Shown here piece after piece: positions 19,263 to 28,924 of a stretch of 64,000 nucleotides of DNA. Position 1 is the stretch's first letter, and the number at the start of each line of letters is the position of its first letter. A program made the position numbers and the translations under genes. This stretch comes from Callorhinus ursinus. Its lineage: Eukaryota; Chordata; Mammalia; Carnivora; Otariidae. The notes under the pieces are model-generated. The model did no database searches. It was given only the letters and a program-made list of their open reading frames with translations, and was not told where the DNA came from. The stretch is from NCBI RefSeq assembly GCF_003265705.1, contig NW_020312859.1:886744-950743 (forward strand), read 5' to 3'.

Positions 19263-19655
19263 TGGCAAATTTCCCCTCTGTCTTTCTCCTGGGGGTCAAA
19301 GGCTCTCTCTTCTCTCTCCTTATCCTCTTGGACACCTATCAATTAGTTGTTCAACTGGGTGAATTAAAGATAACAAAACAGAGCCATTGGGAGGGCCTCA
19401 TGACGTGATGCATGTAAAGGGTTTAGCAGGTGCCTCATTTAGGTTGCTATCATCTTGATATTTATTATGATCACTGTAATGATTCTGATTAGCCCTGGAA
19501 TGATGCTCAGAAGCACCTGCCCCAGTAGATGAGAAAGTGCCCAGCAAAAGTGCAGGGGTAACTGAGTATAAGACACTGAGTGCCTGGTACAGAGGAGGTG
19601 GGAGGCGGGTAGGTAGGAGGGAGGGAAGAAACAGGGAGAGGGGAGGGAAGTCTAG
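19263..19655. other. Unassigned stretch with G/A-rich part
   Basis: Purine-rich at about 19,590-19,650. No gene or clear repeat. Confidence 0.4.
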
Positions 19656-19659
19656 GTCC

Positions 19660-19825
19660 AGCTCTCTTGGCCTCCTAAGGCCTGGCTCTGCCTTTGCCAG
19701 CTCCTGGCCTTCCCTGGCCTCAACTGGCTTCCTCTCTTGCCGGTCTGGCCCCTCTGGCTGGCTTGCCTGGCCCCTGCTGACTCTCTAATGTTCTTTTCTC
19801 TGGCTGGCCCCTGACTGCGGCTTCT
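19660..19825 (+). repeat. Degenerate CTGGC/TGGCC-rich cryptic repeat
   Basis: CTGGC or TGGCC words recur about every 10-20 bases (e.g. 'cctggccttccctggcctca', 'ctggctggcttgcctggccc'). No strict period. Confidence 0.55.
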
Positions 19826-19869
19826 CACTTGACCAAACCTTCTATGGCCTTGGCCAAACTTCTTTAGCC

Positions 19870-20010
19870 AAAGCAGATTCTAGCTCCCAGTGTTACTACA
19901 CCCATTCGACAGGTCAGGAAACGCACGCCCGGCAAGGGGCCCTGATTTGTCCTGGGTGCCACAAGGAGGCAGGGGCAGGATGCAGACCCAGATCTCTTAA
20001 CTCCCAAGCC
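19870..20010 (-). mobile_element. Diverged MIR SINE, reverse orientation
   Basis: 'cattcgacaggtcaggaaac', 'gggtgccacaaggaggcagg', 'gcagacccagatctcttaac' fit the reverse MIR core loosely. Confidence 0.6.
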
Positions 20011-20071
20011 TTGCTTGTCCTCTCCAGCAAGAGAGGCCATCTGGGTGATGGGTGAACACCCAGAGTCTAGA

Positions 20072-20293
20072 CCAGCGGAGCTCTCTACCAGGATGATTCT
20101 GTCCCTGAAAGAATGTTTGGCAATTTCTGGAGACACAATGTCTGGCCGCCATGACTTCGGGGCAGGGACACTGCCGGCATCCGGCAGGTGGAGCCTAGGA
20201 GCGTTACCGGCTGTCCTACGGCGCACAGGTCAGCCCCGCACTGCAAGGAGTAACCTGGCCCCAAAGACAATAGTGGGGAAGTTGAGACACCCT
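20072..20293 (+). mobile_element. MER5A hAT-Charlie element
   Basis: Starts 'cagcggagctctctacc', contains 'gaatgtttggcaatttctgg', 'agacacaatgtctggccgcc' and 'ctacggcgcacaggtcagcc', ends 'gttgagacaccctg'. Diverged sense copy. Confidence 0.85.
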
Positions 20294-20440
20294 GGTCTAG
20301 ATCCACATGCAGCTTTAAACCTTGGGCCAGTTATTGACTCCAGTTTCCTCTTCTGTAAAATAATGATAATGACACTGCCACTTACAGAATTGCGGGGGGT
20401 GGGTGGGGGGATTAAGTGGCTCATTTAATGAGCAGAACCT
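20294..20440 (+). mobile_element. MIR SINE fragment
   Basis: 'ttgggccagttattgactcc', 'agtttcctcttctgtaaaat', 'aatgataatgacactgccac', then 'attaagtggctcatttaatg'. Confidence 0.85.
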
Positions 20441-20505
20441 GGTGGCTGGTGGAAAGCAAGTCTACTCCAATGAATGGGGGTGGGGAGGGGGGAGGGGAGG
20501 ATGGG
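20392..20505 (+). repeat. G-rich tracts with quadruplex-forming potential
   Basis: Two clusters of G runs: 'gcggggggtgggtgggggga' (about 20,393) and 'gggggtggggaggggggagg' (about 20,477). Each offers at least four G-runs of three or more with short loops. Confidence 0.7.
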
Positions 20506-20589
20506 GCTTGGTACACGGGTGGGGTTGGGACCCAACAGTGCCCGTAACTAAAGCCCGGGAAGTGTGATAGAGGACCACAGTCTCCAAAA

Positions 20590-21240
20590 CCAAGCTCCAA
20601 AAGCAGGCTGGTGTCTAAAAGAATGTTCAGTTTCTCCTCCTCCTCCCTGCCATCAGCATTTGAGAATTCGAGCGTTAATTTAAAAGGAGAAACTGCATTA
20701 CCTGTTCTCCATGCAGATCTGAGCTTCCATTTTAATTTGCCTTCATTATCTCTTTCTCTTATTAAGCACCGTAAATCTGTTTTGTGTTTTCATTATTCCA
20801 TTAGCTCAAGGAAGCTCATCAGTAATGTGGGGGGCTGCCGACACAAATAGCACAATTTTCATACAGGCGATGCAATAATTGATTTAAGTGGCTATTCTGC
20901 GGAGGCCGAAGCTCACAATTAGAGAAAGCGGCGTGATTTGAAAACGAGTTACAATTGATTGGATTTCAGACGAAACCAGGTTTGGAATGTGTTAATTGCA
21001 TTCCGCCTAAACACCGGGTCTAAACGAGGCAGCCAGAGATTTAGGGAGATAACAAAATCTTCTCCAGAAACAGCCCCAAATTGCTTAATAGGGTGGGAGA
21101 GATCTTATTAAGACGGGAGGCTAATGGCCTCACTGTAATTCGGGGTGTGGGGCTGAAATCCTCATCTTGGAAACTCCTCGGGATAAGAGAGCAATAAACC
21201 TGTTTGCTTCACAGCCTGGCTGAGTTTGATATTAATGGCA
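20590..21240. promoter_or_regulatory. Best candidate conserved noncoding enhancer
   Basis: About 650 bp with no transposon signature, flanked by MIR and L2. It is dense in homeodomain cores: at least ten ATTA/TAAT sites, including TAATTG next to an NKX-type TTAAGTGG (20,884-20,891), TTGATTGG (20,955-20,962; PBX-like) and GTTAATTGCATTCC (20,991-21,004), which joins a homeodomain/POU-like half to a TEAD-like GCATTCC. Even AT-rich composition with no open frame is typical of ancient developmental enhancers. Motif families are established; enhancer function is inferred. Confidence 0.45.
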
Positions 21241-21244
21241 CCTC

Positions 21245-21660
21245 CTTCCTTTTAGAACCTAAGTCAGACTTTGTCCCACCACTCCTCAAAAGCCACCAGT
21301 GACTTCCATCTCGTCATTCCTGGAAAAGCCAAGTCCTTACAATGGCATCCAAGACCCTCTGGGCTCGGCCCATAAACTCGCTGACTTCCTCACTCACCGG
21401 GGGCAACCAATGTGCTTTACGCTCCGGCCCCTGCTCATGCCTCTACTCTGTTGTCTCATTATTTTCCTCCCGGTGCAGCCACCTACCATCCCTAGAATTA
21501 TCCAAAGATTCCCCGACGCTTCCAAGCTATGCCTTTCCATAGAACATTTGCAGATCCCTCCCCCACCTCATTCACCTGTTAATTCCCAAGCTGCTGCCAG
21601 ATCTTACTTGGTTCATGCCCCACTCCTGACCCCTAACCTTTCCTCTTAAAGTTTCTAGTA
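21245..21660 (+). mobile_element. L2 LINE 3' region
   Basis: 'cccaccactcctcaaaagcc', 'tggcatccaagaccctctgg', 'tactctgttgtctcattatt', 'ctatgcctttccatagaaca' follow the sense L2 3'UTR. Confidence 0.8.
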
Positions 21661-22240
21661 ATTCAGAGGAAAAAAAATTAGTGGAAAACTTGCTTTATGT
21701 GACTAGCTACCCCAGCCCCCAGGTTTCTGGACCTTTTCTCTTATCCCCTCAGCTAAAAAGATAAAACGGGAACAGATGTATTTATATCCAATGACTCTGC
21801 TTCTTGGTCACAGTTGATTGGTCCAAAGGTGGCCTTGGGTCCACACTGGACCAATCAGAATCCTTCCCTGGGAATTTGGAATGTGATGTAAGGATTTGAA
21901 TATCAGTCTGGCTACACTTCTATGTCTTTCTCTTTTGCTCTGTTTCTTTCTCAATCCTTTTGCTGAATTTCCTTCTCAGATATAATTTTACATAATGGAT
22001 ACATTATGTATCCATTATGTATCTCATGATGCATTTTTTAGTGCAGTGCCTGACTCCCTAATTCCTGCTTTCAACTACGTCAGCCTATAACCTAGCACTA
22101 GATGACCCACATTAACAACAGGGTCTTAACTAATCCCTGGAAACCAGGCACGGTGCTATATGGCTATTGGGGGCTTTTTTGGACCTTGGGCAGTAAGAGT
22201 AGGGTTAGCCAAACTTCTCGGTTAATGACACGTTACCACG
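21661..22240. other. Unassigned stretch with possible ancient repeat
   Basis: At 21,800-21,900 'cagttgattggtccaaaggt' and 'ggaccaatcagaatccttcc' recall the conserved part of an old LTR-like repeat. The remainder, including the palindrome at 21,989-22,021, is unassigned. Confidence 0.4.
21989..22021. repeat. 33-bp perfect palindrome (16-bp arms, 1-bp centre)
   Basis: Arms TACATAATGGATACAT and ATGTATCCATTATGTA pair perfectly around a single T at 22,005; pairing fails at the next base outward. It could extrude as a cruciform or form an RNA hairpin. Confidence 0.95.
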
Positions 22241-22830
22241 ATTGCTCCAGACAAGCGCCAACCCTTGGTTGATTTGTTCACATGTGTGTCTCCTCCTTTA
22301 TTCCCTCCTCCACTCCCACCTCCCCTCACCACCAGCTGCTCAGATGTGCTTTCTGTATGTCTTTTACTGTGCAGGAGTCTGCCTCAGATATGCAAGTGTT
22401 GCTTATTATGTATGTATGAGTTTTAAAATCATGTATGTGGAGCTATGTGATAGAGTACTTTCTACAGGGCTGAGCTTGCCACATTATCATCCTTGGCTAT
22501 GTAAGGTCTTATGTACAAATCTCTCTAGTTCCTTTGATGTCCGCTCCTCACTCCCACCCCCCCCCCCCCCCCCCCCGCATGTTTGAGCCTAGACGTGTTT
22601 TGTAAACCACGTGTAATTACTTTGTGTGTGTCCATTTTTAACTCCTATACAATGGCATCGCTCTGCATTTTTTTAGACTCTCCACATTGCCCAGTGCACA
22701 TCAGGGCATTGTTTGTAGCTTTCTTAACATCTTCCGTGGTATGCGTCTGCATATTTTACTTACTGTCAAAGAATAACTCAGGGATATTTAGTTATTTGCA
22801 CGCCATCTAGTTCTTACACGAGGAAGACAC
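22241..22830. other. Unassigned AT-rich stretch
   Basis: T-rich; some wording ('tatgtatgtatgagttttaa') recalls old LINE sequence but I cannot assign it. Contains a poly-C tract. Confidence 0.35.
22557..22576 (+). repeat. (C)20 homopolymer
   Basis: Twenty uninterrupted C, preceded by a C-rich CCCA stretch. Confidence 0.95.
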
Positions 22831-23325
22831 ATGTTTCTAGATCGTTTCAAGGAACAAAGGCAAAACCAGATTTTGCACGTGAGAGCAAAGAAAATAAACT
22901 GCAGGCAGGCTGGCATCAGGGAATTTGGGCTTTGGGGGGTGGAGGGAGGGCAGGACACGTGGATTATCTGGCATCTAGCAAAGGGGTCAGTTTGAAATTG
23001 GCTCTGAGTCATCGACTACAGGAAGCAAAAAACCGATTTGACAGCTTATGGATTTCCTGAAATCCCAGAGAGTGTGGCTGTGGGGCCCTGGGGACAGGCT
23101 GTCTCTGAGTGACGACTGCGAGCATCTTTCCATCAGCACCTCCACCCTGCACGGCCAGATGGGCACAATTCTCCGGAGAGAGAGACGTCTCCTGGGAGGG
23201 GCACCCACCGCCTGCCACCTCCAGCCGTGCCGCTGGCAACATCCAAACATGCATGACCTGAGCAAGGGCCCCTCGATCATGCATTCCTGGGGCGGGGGGT
23301 GAGAACTGGTTCTTGGGGGTGGCTG
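22831..23325. other. Unassigned stretch
   Basis: No repeat or gene recognised. Overlapping minus-strand frames of 126 and 132 codons run into the L1 at their 5' ends, arguing against genes. Confidence 0.4.
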
Positions 23326-23327
23326 GA

Positions 23328-23800
23328 AAAATATTACTCTTTTCAAAAAAATTGGGGTGAAATACACATAGTGTAAAACTTACCCTCACGGCCATTTTTA
23401 AGTGCACAGTTCAGCGGCATTGAACACCTTCACCTTGTTGCGCGACCATCTCCACCACCCATCCCCAGAGCTCTTTTCATCTTGCAGAACTGTCCCCATG
23501 AAATGATGACTCCCCATTTTCCCACCCCCTAAACCCTGGCAGCCACCCTCCTGCTTCCCGTATTTGTGGGTTTGCCTGCTCCAGGTGCCTGAGAGAAGTG
23601 GAATCACGCAGTATCGGTCCTTCTGTGGCCGGCTTCCTTCACTCAGCAGAACGTCCTCATGGTTCCTCCATGGGTCAGGAATTCCTTCTTTTGTAAGGCT
23701 GAGCACTATTCCATTGTACGGATAAACCCCATTTTGTTTATCTGTTCACCGGTGATGGACACTCACCAATCTTACTCTCCTTATGTAGAAAGCACAGCTC
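23328..23800 (-). mobile_element. Old L1 LINE 3' region, reverse orientation
   Basis: 'cggccatttttaagtgcaca', 'gttcagcggcattgaacacc', 'agctcttttcatcttgcaga', 'gcactattccattgtacgga', 'ttatctgttcaccggtgatg' are L1M words in reverse order. Confidence 0.9.
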
Positions 23801-23860
23801 TACTCACAGCCCACGAACAGATCCGCAGTGTAGTTGTGGTGTTAAAATTTCATTTGGGGG

Positions 23861-24063
23861 GCGCCTGGGTGGCTCAGTCGTGAAGCGTCTGCCTTCGGTT
23901 CAGGTCATGGTCCCAGGGTCCTGGGATCGAGCCCCACATCGGGCTCCCTGCTCCGCGGGGAGCCCGCTTCTCCCTCTCCCACTCCCCCTGCTCGTGTTCC
24001 CTCTCTCGCTGTGTCTCTCTCTGTCAAATAAATAAATAAAATCTTTAAAATAAATGAATAAAT
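23861..24063 (+). mobile_element. Can-SINE, young-looking full-length copy
   Basis: Intact head 'gcgcctgggtggctcagtcg', body 'cccagggtcctgggatcgag', arctoid middle 'cccactccccctgctcgtgt' then 'ctctcgctgtgtctctctct', and AAATAAATAAATAAAATC tail. Perfect TSD AAAATTTCATTTGGGGGG at 23,844-23,861 and 24,064-24,081. Little visible decay. Confidence 0.98.
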
Positions 24064-24102
24064 AAAATTTCATTTGGGGGGCAATTAGAGAAACTGTCTA
24101 GA

Positions 24103-24316
24103 AGGGCTCCCTAGGGGACAGTAAAGACTACGGACATTCGGGCCAGACAACCCTCTACTGTGAGGGCCACACCGACCTGCCGTAGGGTGGTTAGCATTCC
24201 TGACCTCCACCCACTCGATGCCGGGAGCATGTCCCCAGTTGTGACAATCTCAAAAACGTCTCCAGGCATTTCCAAGTGTACCCTGCGGGACAGGATTGTC
24301 CTGGCTGAGAACGGCT
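24103..24316 (-). mobile_element. MER5A hAT-Charlie element, reverse orientation
   Basis: 'ttagcattcctgacctccac', 'ccactcgatgccgggagcat', 'gtccccagttgtgacaatct', 'aacgtctccaggcatttcca', closing 'ctggctgagaacggctg'. Confidence 0.88.
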
Positions 24317-24765
24317 GCTCTGGGCTCTGGTGCTGGGAGGGGATTGCCTGGTCAGAGAGCATGCACACAGTTACTTTGTCCTAGTGCTGCCTGGTGGCTC
24401 TCCATGGGGCCGTCCCCCAGCCAGTAATGCCTAAGCATCACTGTTCGGGAGAAAGCTTTGCAGAGAAGCCTGGGCCTATGGTGCATATGGTGGCCCTGAG
24501 TCTGGAGGGCAGGAGCCTTGCCAGGTTTGGCACAAAATACTAGGATCTAGTGGCACAGTGTTCCTGTGACCTCTGGGTCACCTCACCCCGCTGTGTGTGA
24601 CCAGAGCCGGCCGGGGCTGTGGTCCCATCCTGCTCCCGGGCACCAGGCTCCAGAGAGTGCCTTGATTGTGCAACGCTCAAGTGTTTGCTTCTAACAATAC
24701 CTGCCACTCCTCCCCAGCTACATTCTCACCCTTCCTGAGCACGCCCACCCTTTCACACCCTGAGT
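24317..24765. other. Unassigned stretch
   Basis: No repeat or gene recognised. Confidence 0.4.
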
Positions 24766-24769
24766 CTTT

Positions 24770-24880
24770 GTGTCTATTTGTTCCTTCAACTGGTAAGTAT
24801 TTATTGAGCACCTATTAGGTGCCAAGTCCCGTGCGAGGCTCTGAGATAGGACCGCGAACAGGATCCTCCAGTTCTCCACA
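24770..24880 (-). mobile_element. L2 LINE 3' terminus, reverse orientation
   Basis: 'gttccttcaactggtaagta', 'tttattgagcacctattagg', 'tgccaagtcccgtgcgaggc'. Confidence 0.8.
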
Positions 24881-25249
24881 CCCAGCCCCATCCAAGGGAT
24901 TTCAGAAGGCTGTGGACACTCGGAAGGCTGTCCCCCGCCTCCAGCTTGGGCAGCCAAGAAAGGAATTCTGGAAGGAACATCGAAGCTGAAACCTCAAGGG
25001 TGAGTCCAACCTGTTTGCACAACCTCTGAATAATAGCAACGGTTACAACCACAATGGTCATCGCCCCTAGTTGCATATTTACCGTAGGGCACCACCTCTT
25101 ACACCACCTGTCCAAGGGGTCCTTGCTCGCTGGAGGAGAAGCCAGAGTCCTCAGTGACTTGTAGAGTTCTCTGTCGTCTGCCCCCACCCTCACCTCTGTC
25201 CCAGCTCGTCTCCTCTCTCCCTTCACTCTGTCTCTCCCAGCCGTGCCTG

Positions 25250-25632
25250 CCTCTTTGAGCAGACTGCAAGCACATCAAGCCTGCTTCTGCTGCTGGGTTT
25301 CTGTATGTGCTTCTTAGATCACCTGGAACATGCCTTTCCTCATTTCCGTCAGGCTGTTGCTCAAATGTCACCAAATCGTCATTCACCCTACTGTCGTAAT
25401 TGTTCCTGCCAATTCCCATCTGGGAGCACTGCTTTATTTTTCTCCTCCGTGCTTATCACGGGCAGATCCCATATTTTACATAATTGTCTTGCCTCTTCAT
25501 CCGCTTTTCCCATTAGAAGGTAGATTCCATCATGGCCAAGACTGATCTATCACACTCACTGCTGTATACCTAGCATTTGCCACAGAGCCTGGCACATAGT
25601 AAGTGCTCAATAAATATGTATCAAGTCAACGA
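25250..25632 (+). mobile_element. L2 LINE 3' end, complete terminus
   Basis: 'gctgttgctcaaatgtcacc', 'gctttatttttctcctccgt', 'catatacctagcatttgc'-like block, 'cagagcctggcacatagtaa', 'gtgctcaataaatatgtatc'. The 3' terminus is clear. Confidence 0.9.
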
Positions 25633-25667
25633 TTTGCACGGACCCCTCAAGCCCTAGGAATCTGATC

Positions 25668-25828
25668 AGTACTTCTCAAACTGTAACTACACACGAATCA
25701 CTTGAAGATCTTGTAAAAATACGTATTTGGGGTCCCTGGGTCAAGGGTGAGGTCTCAAAGTCTGCCTTTCTCTAAGTTCGCACTGGCGGTTGATGTGCTG
25801 GTCTCAGCCACACTCTGAGAAGCCAGGA
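25668..25828 (+). mobile_element. MER20-type hAT-Charlie element
   Basis: 'cagtacttctcaaactgtaa', 'cacgaatcacttgaagatct', 'ggtgaggtctcaaagtctgc', 'ttgatgtgctggtctcagcc', terminal 'cactctgagaagccagg'. Confidence 0.8.
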
Positions 25829-25839
25829 CTGGGCTACGA

Positions 25840-25950
25840 TGACCAGCATCCCCTTTACAGATGAGTAAAACCAGCTCAGAAAGGTTCATGAAATTGCTAA
25901 AGCCCCCAGCTCTAAGGGATGGGCTGGGTTTGACGTCTGTCACACCCCCG
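25840..25950 (-). mobile_element. MIR SINE, reverse orientation
   Basis: 'cccctttacagatgagtaaa', 'accagctcagaaaggttcat', 'gggatgggctgggtttgacg'. Confidence 0.8.
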
Positions 25951-26920
25951 GAAGCAATGTCAATGTTAATGATCACTCTACCTCATTGCAGACTCTAAGG
26001 CTGAAAATTGTCCCCCAGGTGGCTTGCAAAATCAAACTTTCCCTGAACCTTCCAGGTGAGAATATAGTGGGTGCAACAGAGGACGAGCACTGGGGGGCCC
26101 AGCGTGCAGAGCAATCCCCAGCACGAACTGAGATACTTTGCCCTCACACTTTGCATGCTCACTCTAAGCTCTGTCTTGTGCTGAGATTTGGGGAGAGGGT
26201 ATTGAGAACCTTCCAAATGTCAATAGCTTTCTTGGCTCATTGACAAAGAAGGGAGATTTTCCAGGCCAAACCATGCACTTGGTGAGTATGAGCTGGTGAA
26301 CTTGATAAGCAAATCCGGGGGAAATTGGCAGCATCATCTCATTAGAAGGTCAGGGGCCTTGATCTCCTCCATATTACCTGCTCCCAGAGCTCCACTGGAG
26401 GCCTCCAGAGAGGAAGGCAAAGGTGGCCATTTTACCCCAAGCCTTCTGACTCGCAGGTTCGGTCTAAACTCAATATCACAGAGAGACACTTTTCGACAAG
26501 AGGCTCTCACATTCCCTCTCAGCTCTTACCGCCGGCTAATTACCGAGGCCACTATTCCCAAATCTAACTAGCTTGACCCACGATCAAAGCACAGTGTCTC
26601 CCACTCAGGCAGATCTATAGCGGGGCCTGCCTGCTTCCCCAGGCGCCCCCTGCAGCCGCCAAGCTCCCGGGCCAACACTGCCTTTCCTTTTCTCCAATAC
26701 CGACTGCCATCTGAGCTGTTCCTCAGAGTTCTGGATTCGGCCCCCAGCAGCCCCATGGTTAAAGGCAGCGGACGTCTGAACGACTTGACAGGGGTCCAGG
26801 TCGTAAACTCATTGCCTGAAGGAGCCAGGCAGGTAATGGAAATAAGAAAGGTGGTTTGGGTGGCTCAGTGCATCTTCTTAAAAGGCAGTGGAGGGGGCAG
26901 CTCCTCGGTGCTGGCTGACA
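25951..26920. other. About 970 bp without recognised repeat or gene
   Basis: Unusually repeat-free for this window, mixed composition. No exon can be supported. Confidence 0.45.
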
Positions 26921-26924
26921 GCGG

Positions 26925-27130
26925 CCGCCAGGGAAGGCCCATGTGGCCAGGTCCGAACTTTCAACGTGAGCACCTATTTATGGGATCCCTCCCAGGGGGT
27001 AAAAGTTGCAAACTAATTTGAAAGAATGTTCAAGCCCTGCATGGATCAATTAATTCAGCATGCGTGGCAGCCAGATTCAACCCACAGGGGCCACTAGTTT
27101 GCAATCTTGGCTTAGAACGCTGAGGAAGGA
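26925..27130. promoter_or_regulatory. Candidate conserved noncoding block
   Basis: Repeat-free, with 'ggatcaattaattcagcatg' (homeodomain ATTA/TAAT pair beside GCATG) and 'gcaaactaatttgaaag'. It lies 200-400 bp upstream of the promoter-like block at 27.34 kb. Regulatory role inferred only. Confidence 0.35.
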
Positions 27131-27339
27131 GTAAATGTGAATTACCGGGGGTCTGCGGCAGAGCCCGAGGACGAAACAGAACACAGTGAGACGGGCTCAT
27201 TTGAAGGGAGTTTTCGGTTTACAAAGTGTGAGCAAGGGAGGGGGAAACCGGAAAGAATAGTGCCCCTGACATAGGCCTGGATGGGGGGTGGGGGGCAGGG
27301 AGGAAGAGAAGCCACTGGAACCTGGAGAGTAGCATGTGG

Positions 27340-27650
27340 AGAGGCCACCTCACAAGTAAGGGCGGGGCGGGGCGGGGCCAGGGACTCCACTTCCCGACCC
27401 CGCCCATCTCCCCGCCCCTCCTGCTGGAGCTCCCCATTGGCCGCCGATGATGGCACCCAGCGTAGGACTTCATTGCAGAGTCCGCCAAGGCCCCCCGCCC
27501 CCCCCCGCCCCCCGGGGGCAGTCAGCAAGGTGGAGGAACGTGAGGAGGTAAACGGAAGACCCCGTGCCATGGCCACACCTGGCGGTTACCATAGCCACCA
27601 AGGCGTCCACCTTTGTCCAAGCGGATAGCAGTCTCTGTGTCAACGTCACC
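27340..27650. promoter_or_regulatory. Small GC-rich CpG-island-like promoter candidate
   Basis: About 20 CpGs in about 300 bp at roughly two-thirds GC (hand count). Promoter-type motifs: three overlapping GC boxes (27,360-27,379), further CCCCGCCC (27,398-27,405), an inverted CCAAT (ATTGG, 27,436-27,440), ETS core CGGAAG (27,553-27,558), an RFX X-box-like GTTACCATAGCCAC (27,585-27,598) and a CRE-like half site AACGTCAC (about 27,642). No TATA box. Direction is undetermined; no adjoining coding exon is identified. Confidence 0.45.
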
Positions 27651-27799
27651 TCTCCGTTTTTCTGTATCATTTACTCCTGTGTTGCCAGCCTACTCTTGTC
27701 CTTCAGACGGGGCACAGGCTGCGTCTTCCTGGCTACAACTTTGGATCCTTTTGACCTGGGTTGTGATTTTTGAGGTGATATCCACAAAGAAGTGAGCCT

Positions 27800-28035
27800 T
27801 GGTGTCCGACAGCCTGAGTTTGAATGCTGGCTCTGCAGCTCACCGGCTGTGTGATGCTGGGTGAATCAGTTAGCCTCTCTGAGCCTCAAGACCCACTTCT
27901 GTAACAATAATAAGGGAGGATCCGGATCCCTCCCTCACAGGGTTGTTGAAGGCTTAGAAATGTTGGTCATATGGTAATAGTACAAGGCCTGGAATGTCAC
28001 AGGTATCCAGTAAATTTAGATGCTATTATTTTGAA
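27800..28035 (+). mobile_element. MIR SINE, near full length
   Basis: 'gtccgacagcctgagtttga', 'atgctggctctgcagctcac', 'ttagcctctctgagcctcaa', 'cctcacagggttgttgaagg', 'gatgctattattttgaatag' in order. Confidence 0.93.
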
Positions 28036-28325
28036 TAGTATTATTACTCATTCTCCTCCTTATCTGCTCCAATTTATATCTTGGGTAATACCAACTCTCT
28101 TTAGCCCATATTCCCACCCGACTCCCCCTAGTGGTCAAGTTGCCGCTCCTTCCCATTCATCCCGGTGCCCTTTCTCCTGGGAATGTTCTCTTAACTAGAG
28201 GGCACTGTGCCCAGCTGCAACCCCGAACCCCACTTCCAGGACAAAATTATCTTCCTTGCGGCTACTCACCGAGTCAGATTACTGACAGCAATTCCCTGGG
28301 CTCCCAGTTGCAGAAATCTCCCTGA
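28036..28325. other. Unassigned stretch
   Basis: No repeat or gene recognised with confidence; 'gatgctattatttt' just upstream belongs to the MIR. Confidence 0.4.
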
Positions 28326-28329
28326 TTTT

Positions 28330-28920
28330 GACCCAAGGAAAGAATCTGAAATTCAGTAAGAGAACTGTACACAAAGCTGTTCGTTTCTATGCTGTCATTG
28401 TGAAAAATCAGGAACAATCTCCACGTACAAGAATATGGGATAGGCTGTGTAGGGTACAGGATGAGGGCATATCCTGATGGCAGAGAGTGTCGTTTTTAGA
28501 GAAGATATTTGTGGAGAGTTTGATAAAACATAGAAAATGAACACAATATCACTAAGGCAAAAAGCTGCATTCAAAACGATCTTATCTGGGGGCGCCTGGG
28601 TGGCTCAGTCGGTTAAGTGTCTGCCTTCAGCTCAGGTGATGATCCCAGGGTCCTGGGATTGAGTCCCGAGATTGAGCCCTGGGGTCATCTCATTGCGGGG
28701 AGCCTGTTTCTCTCTCTCCCTCTGCCCCTCCTCCAGCTAGAGCTTGAGCTCTCTCTCACTCTCTCCTCTCTCTCAAATAAATAAATAAAATCTTTTTAAA
28801 AAATGATCTTATCCGGTATGATTGGAGCTGTATGCAGGGGGTTTATGTATGCCCATCACATGCATGTAAATTCACCTGCATTCTCTTGATCAAAAATGTT
28901 GAAAAAGGAAAGGGAGAAAA
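28330..28920 (+). mobile_element. Old L1/HAL1-type LINE 3' region, split by a SINE
   Basis: 'gtcattgtgaaaaatcagga' and 'acaatctccacgtacaagaa' recall the conserved L1/HAL1 3' segment. The other half follows the SINE ('catgcatgtaaattcacctg'). Subfamily not determined. Confidence 0.5.
28590..28799 (+). mobile_element. Can-SINE with internal duplication
   Basis: Head 'gggcgcctgggtggctcagt'. A short internal tandem 'gattgagtcccgagattgag' is unusual. TSD AAACGATCTTATCTGG (28,574-28,589) versus AAATGATCTTATCCGG (from 28,800), two mismatches, so moderately old. Confidence 0.94.
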
Positions 28921-28924
28921 AAAT

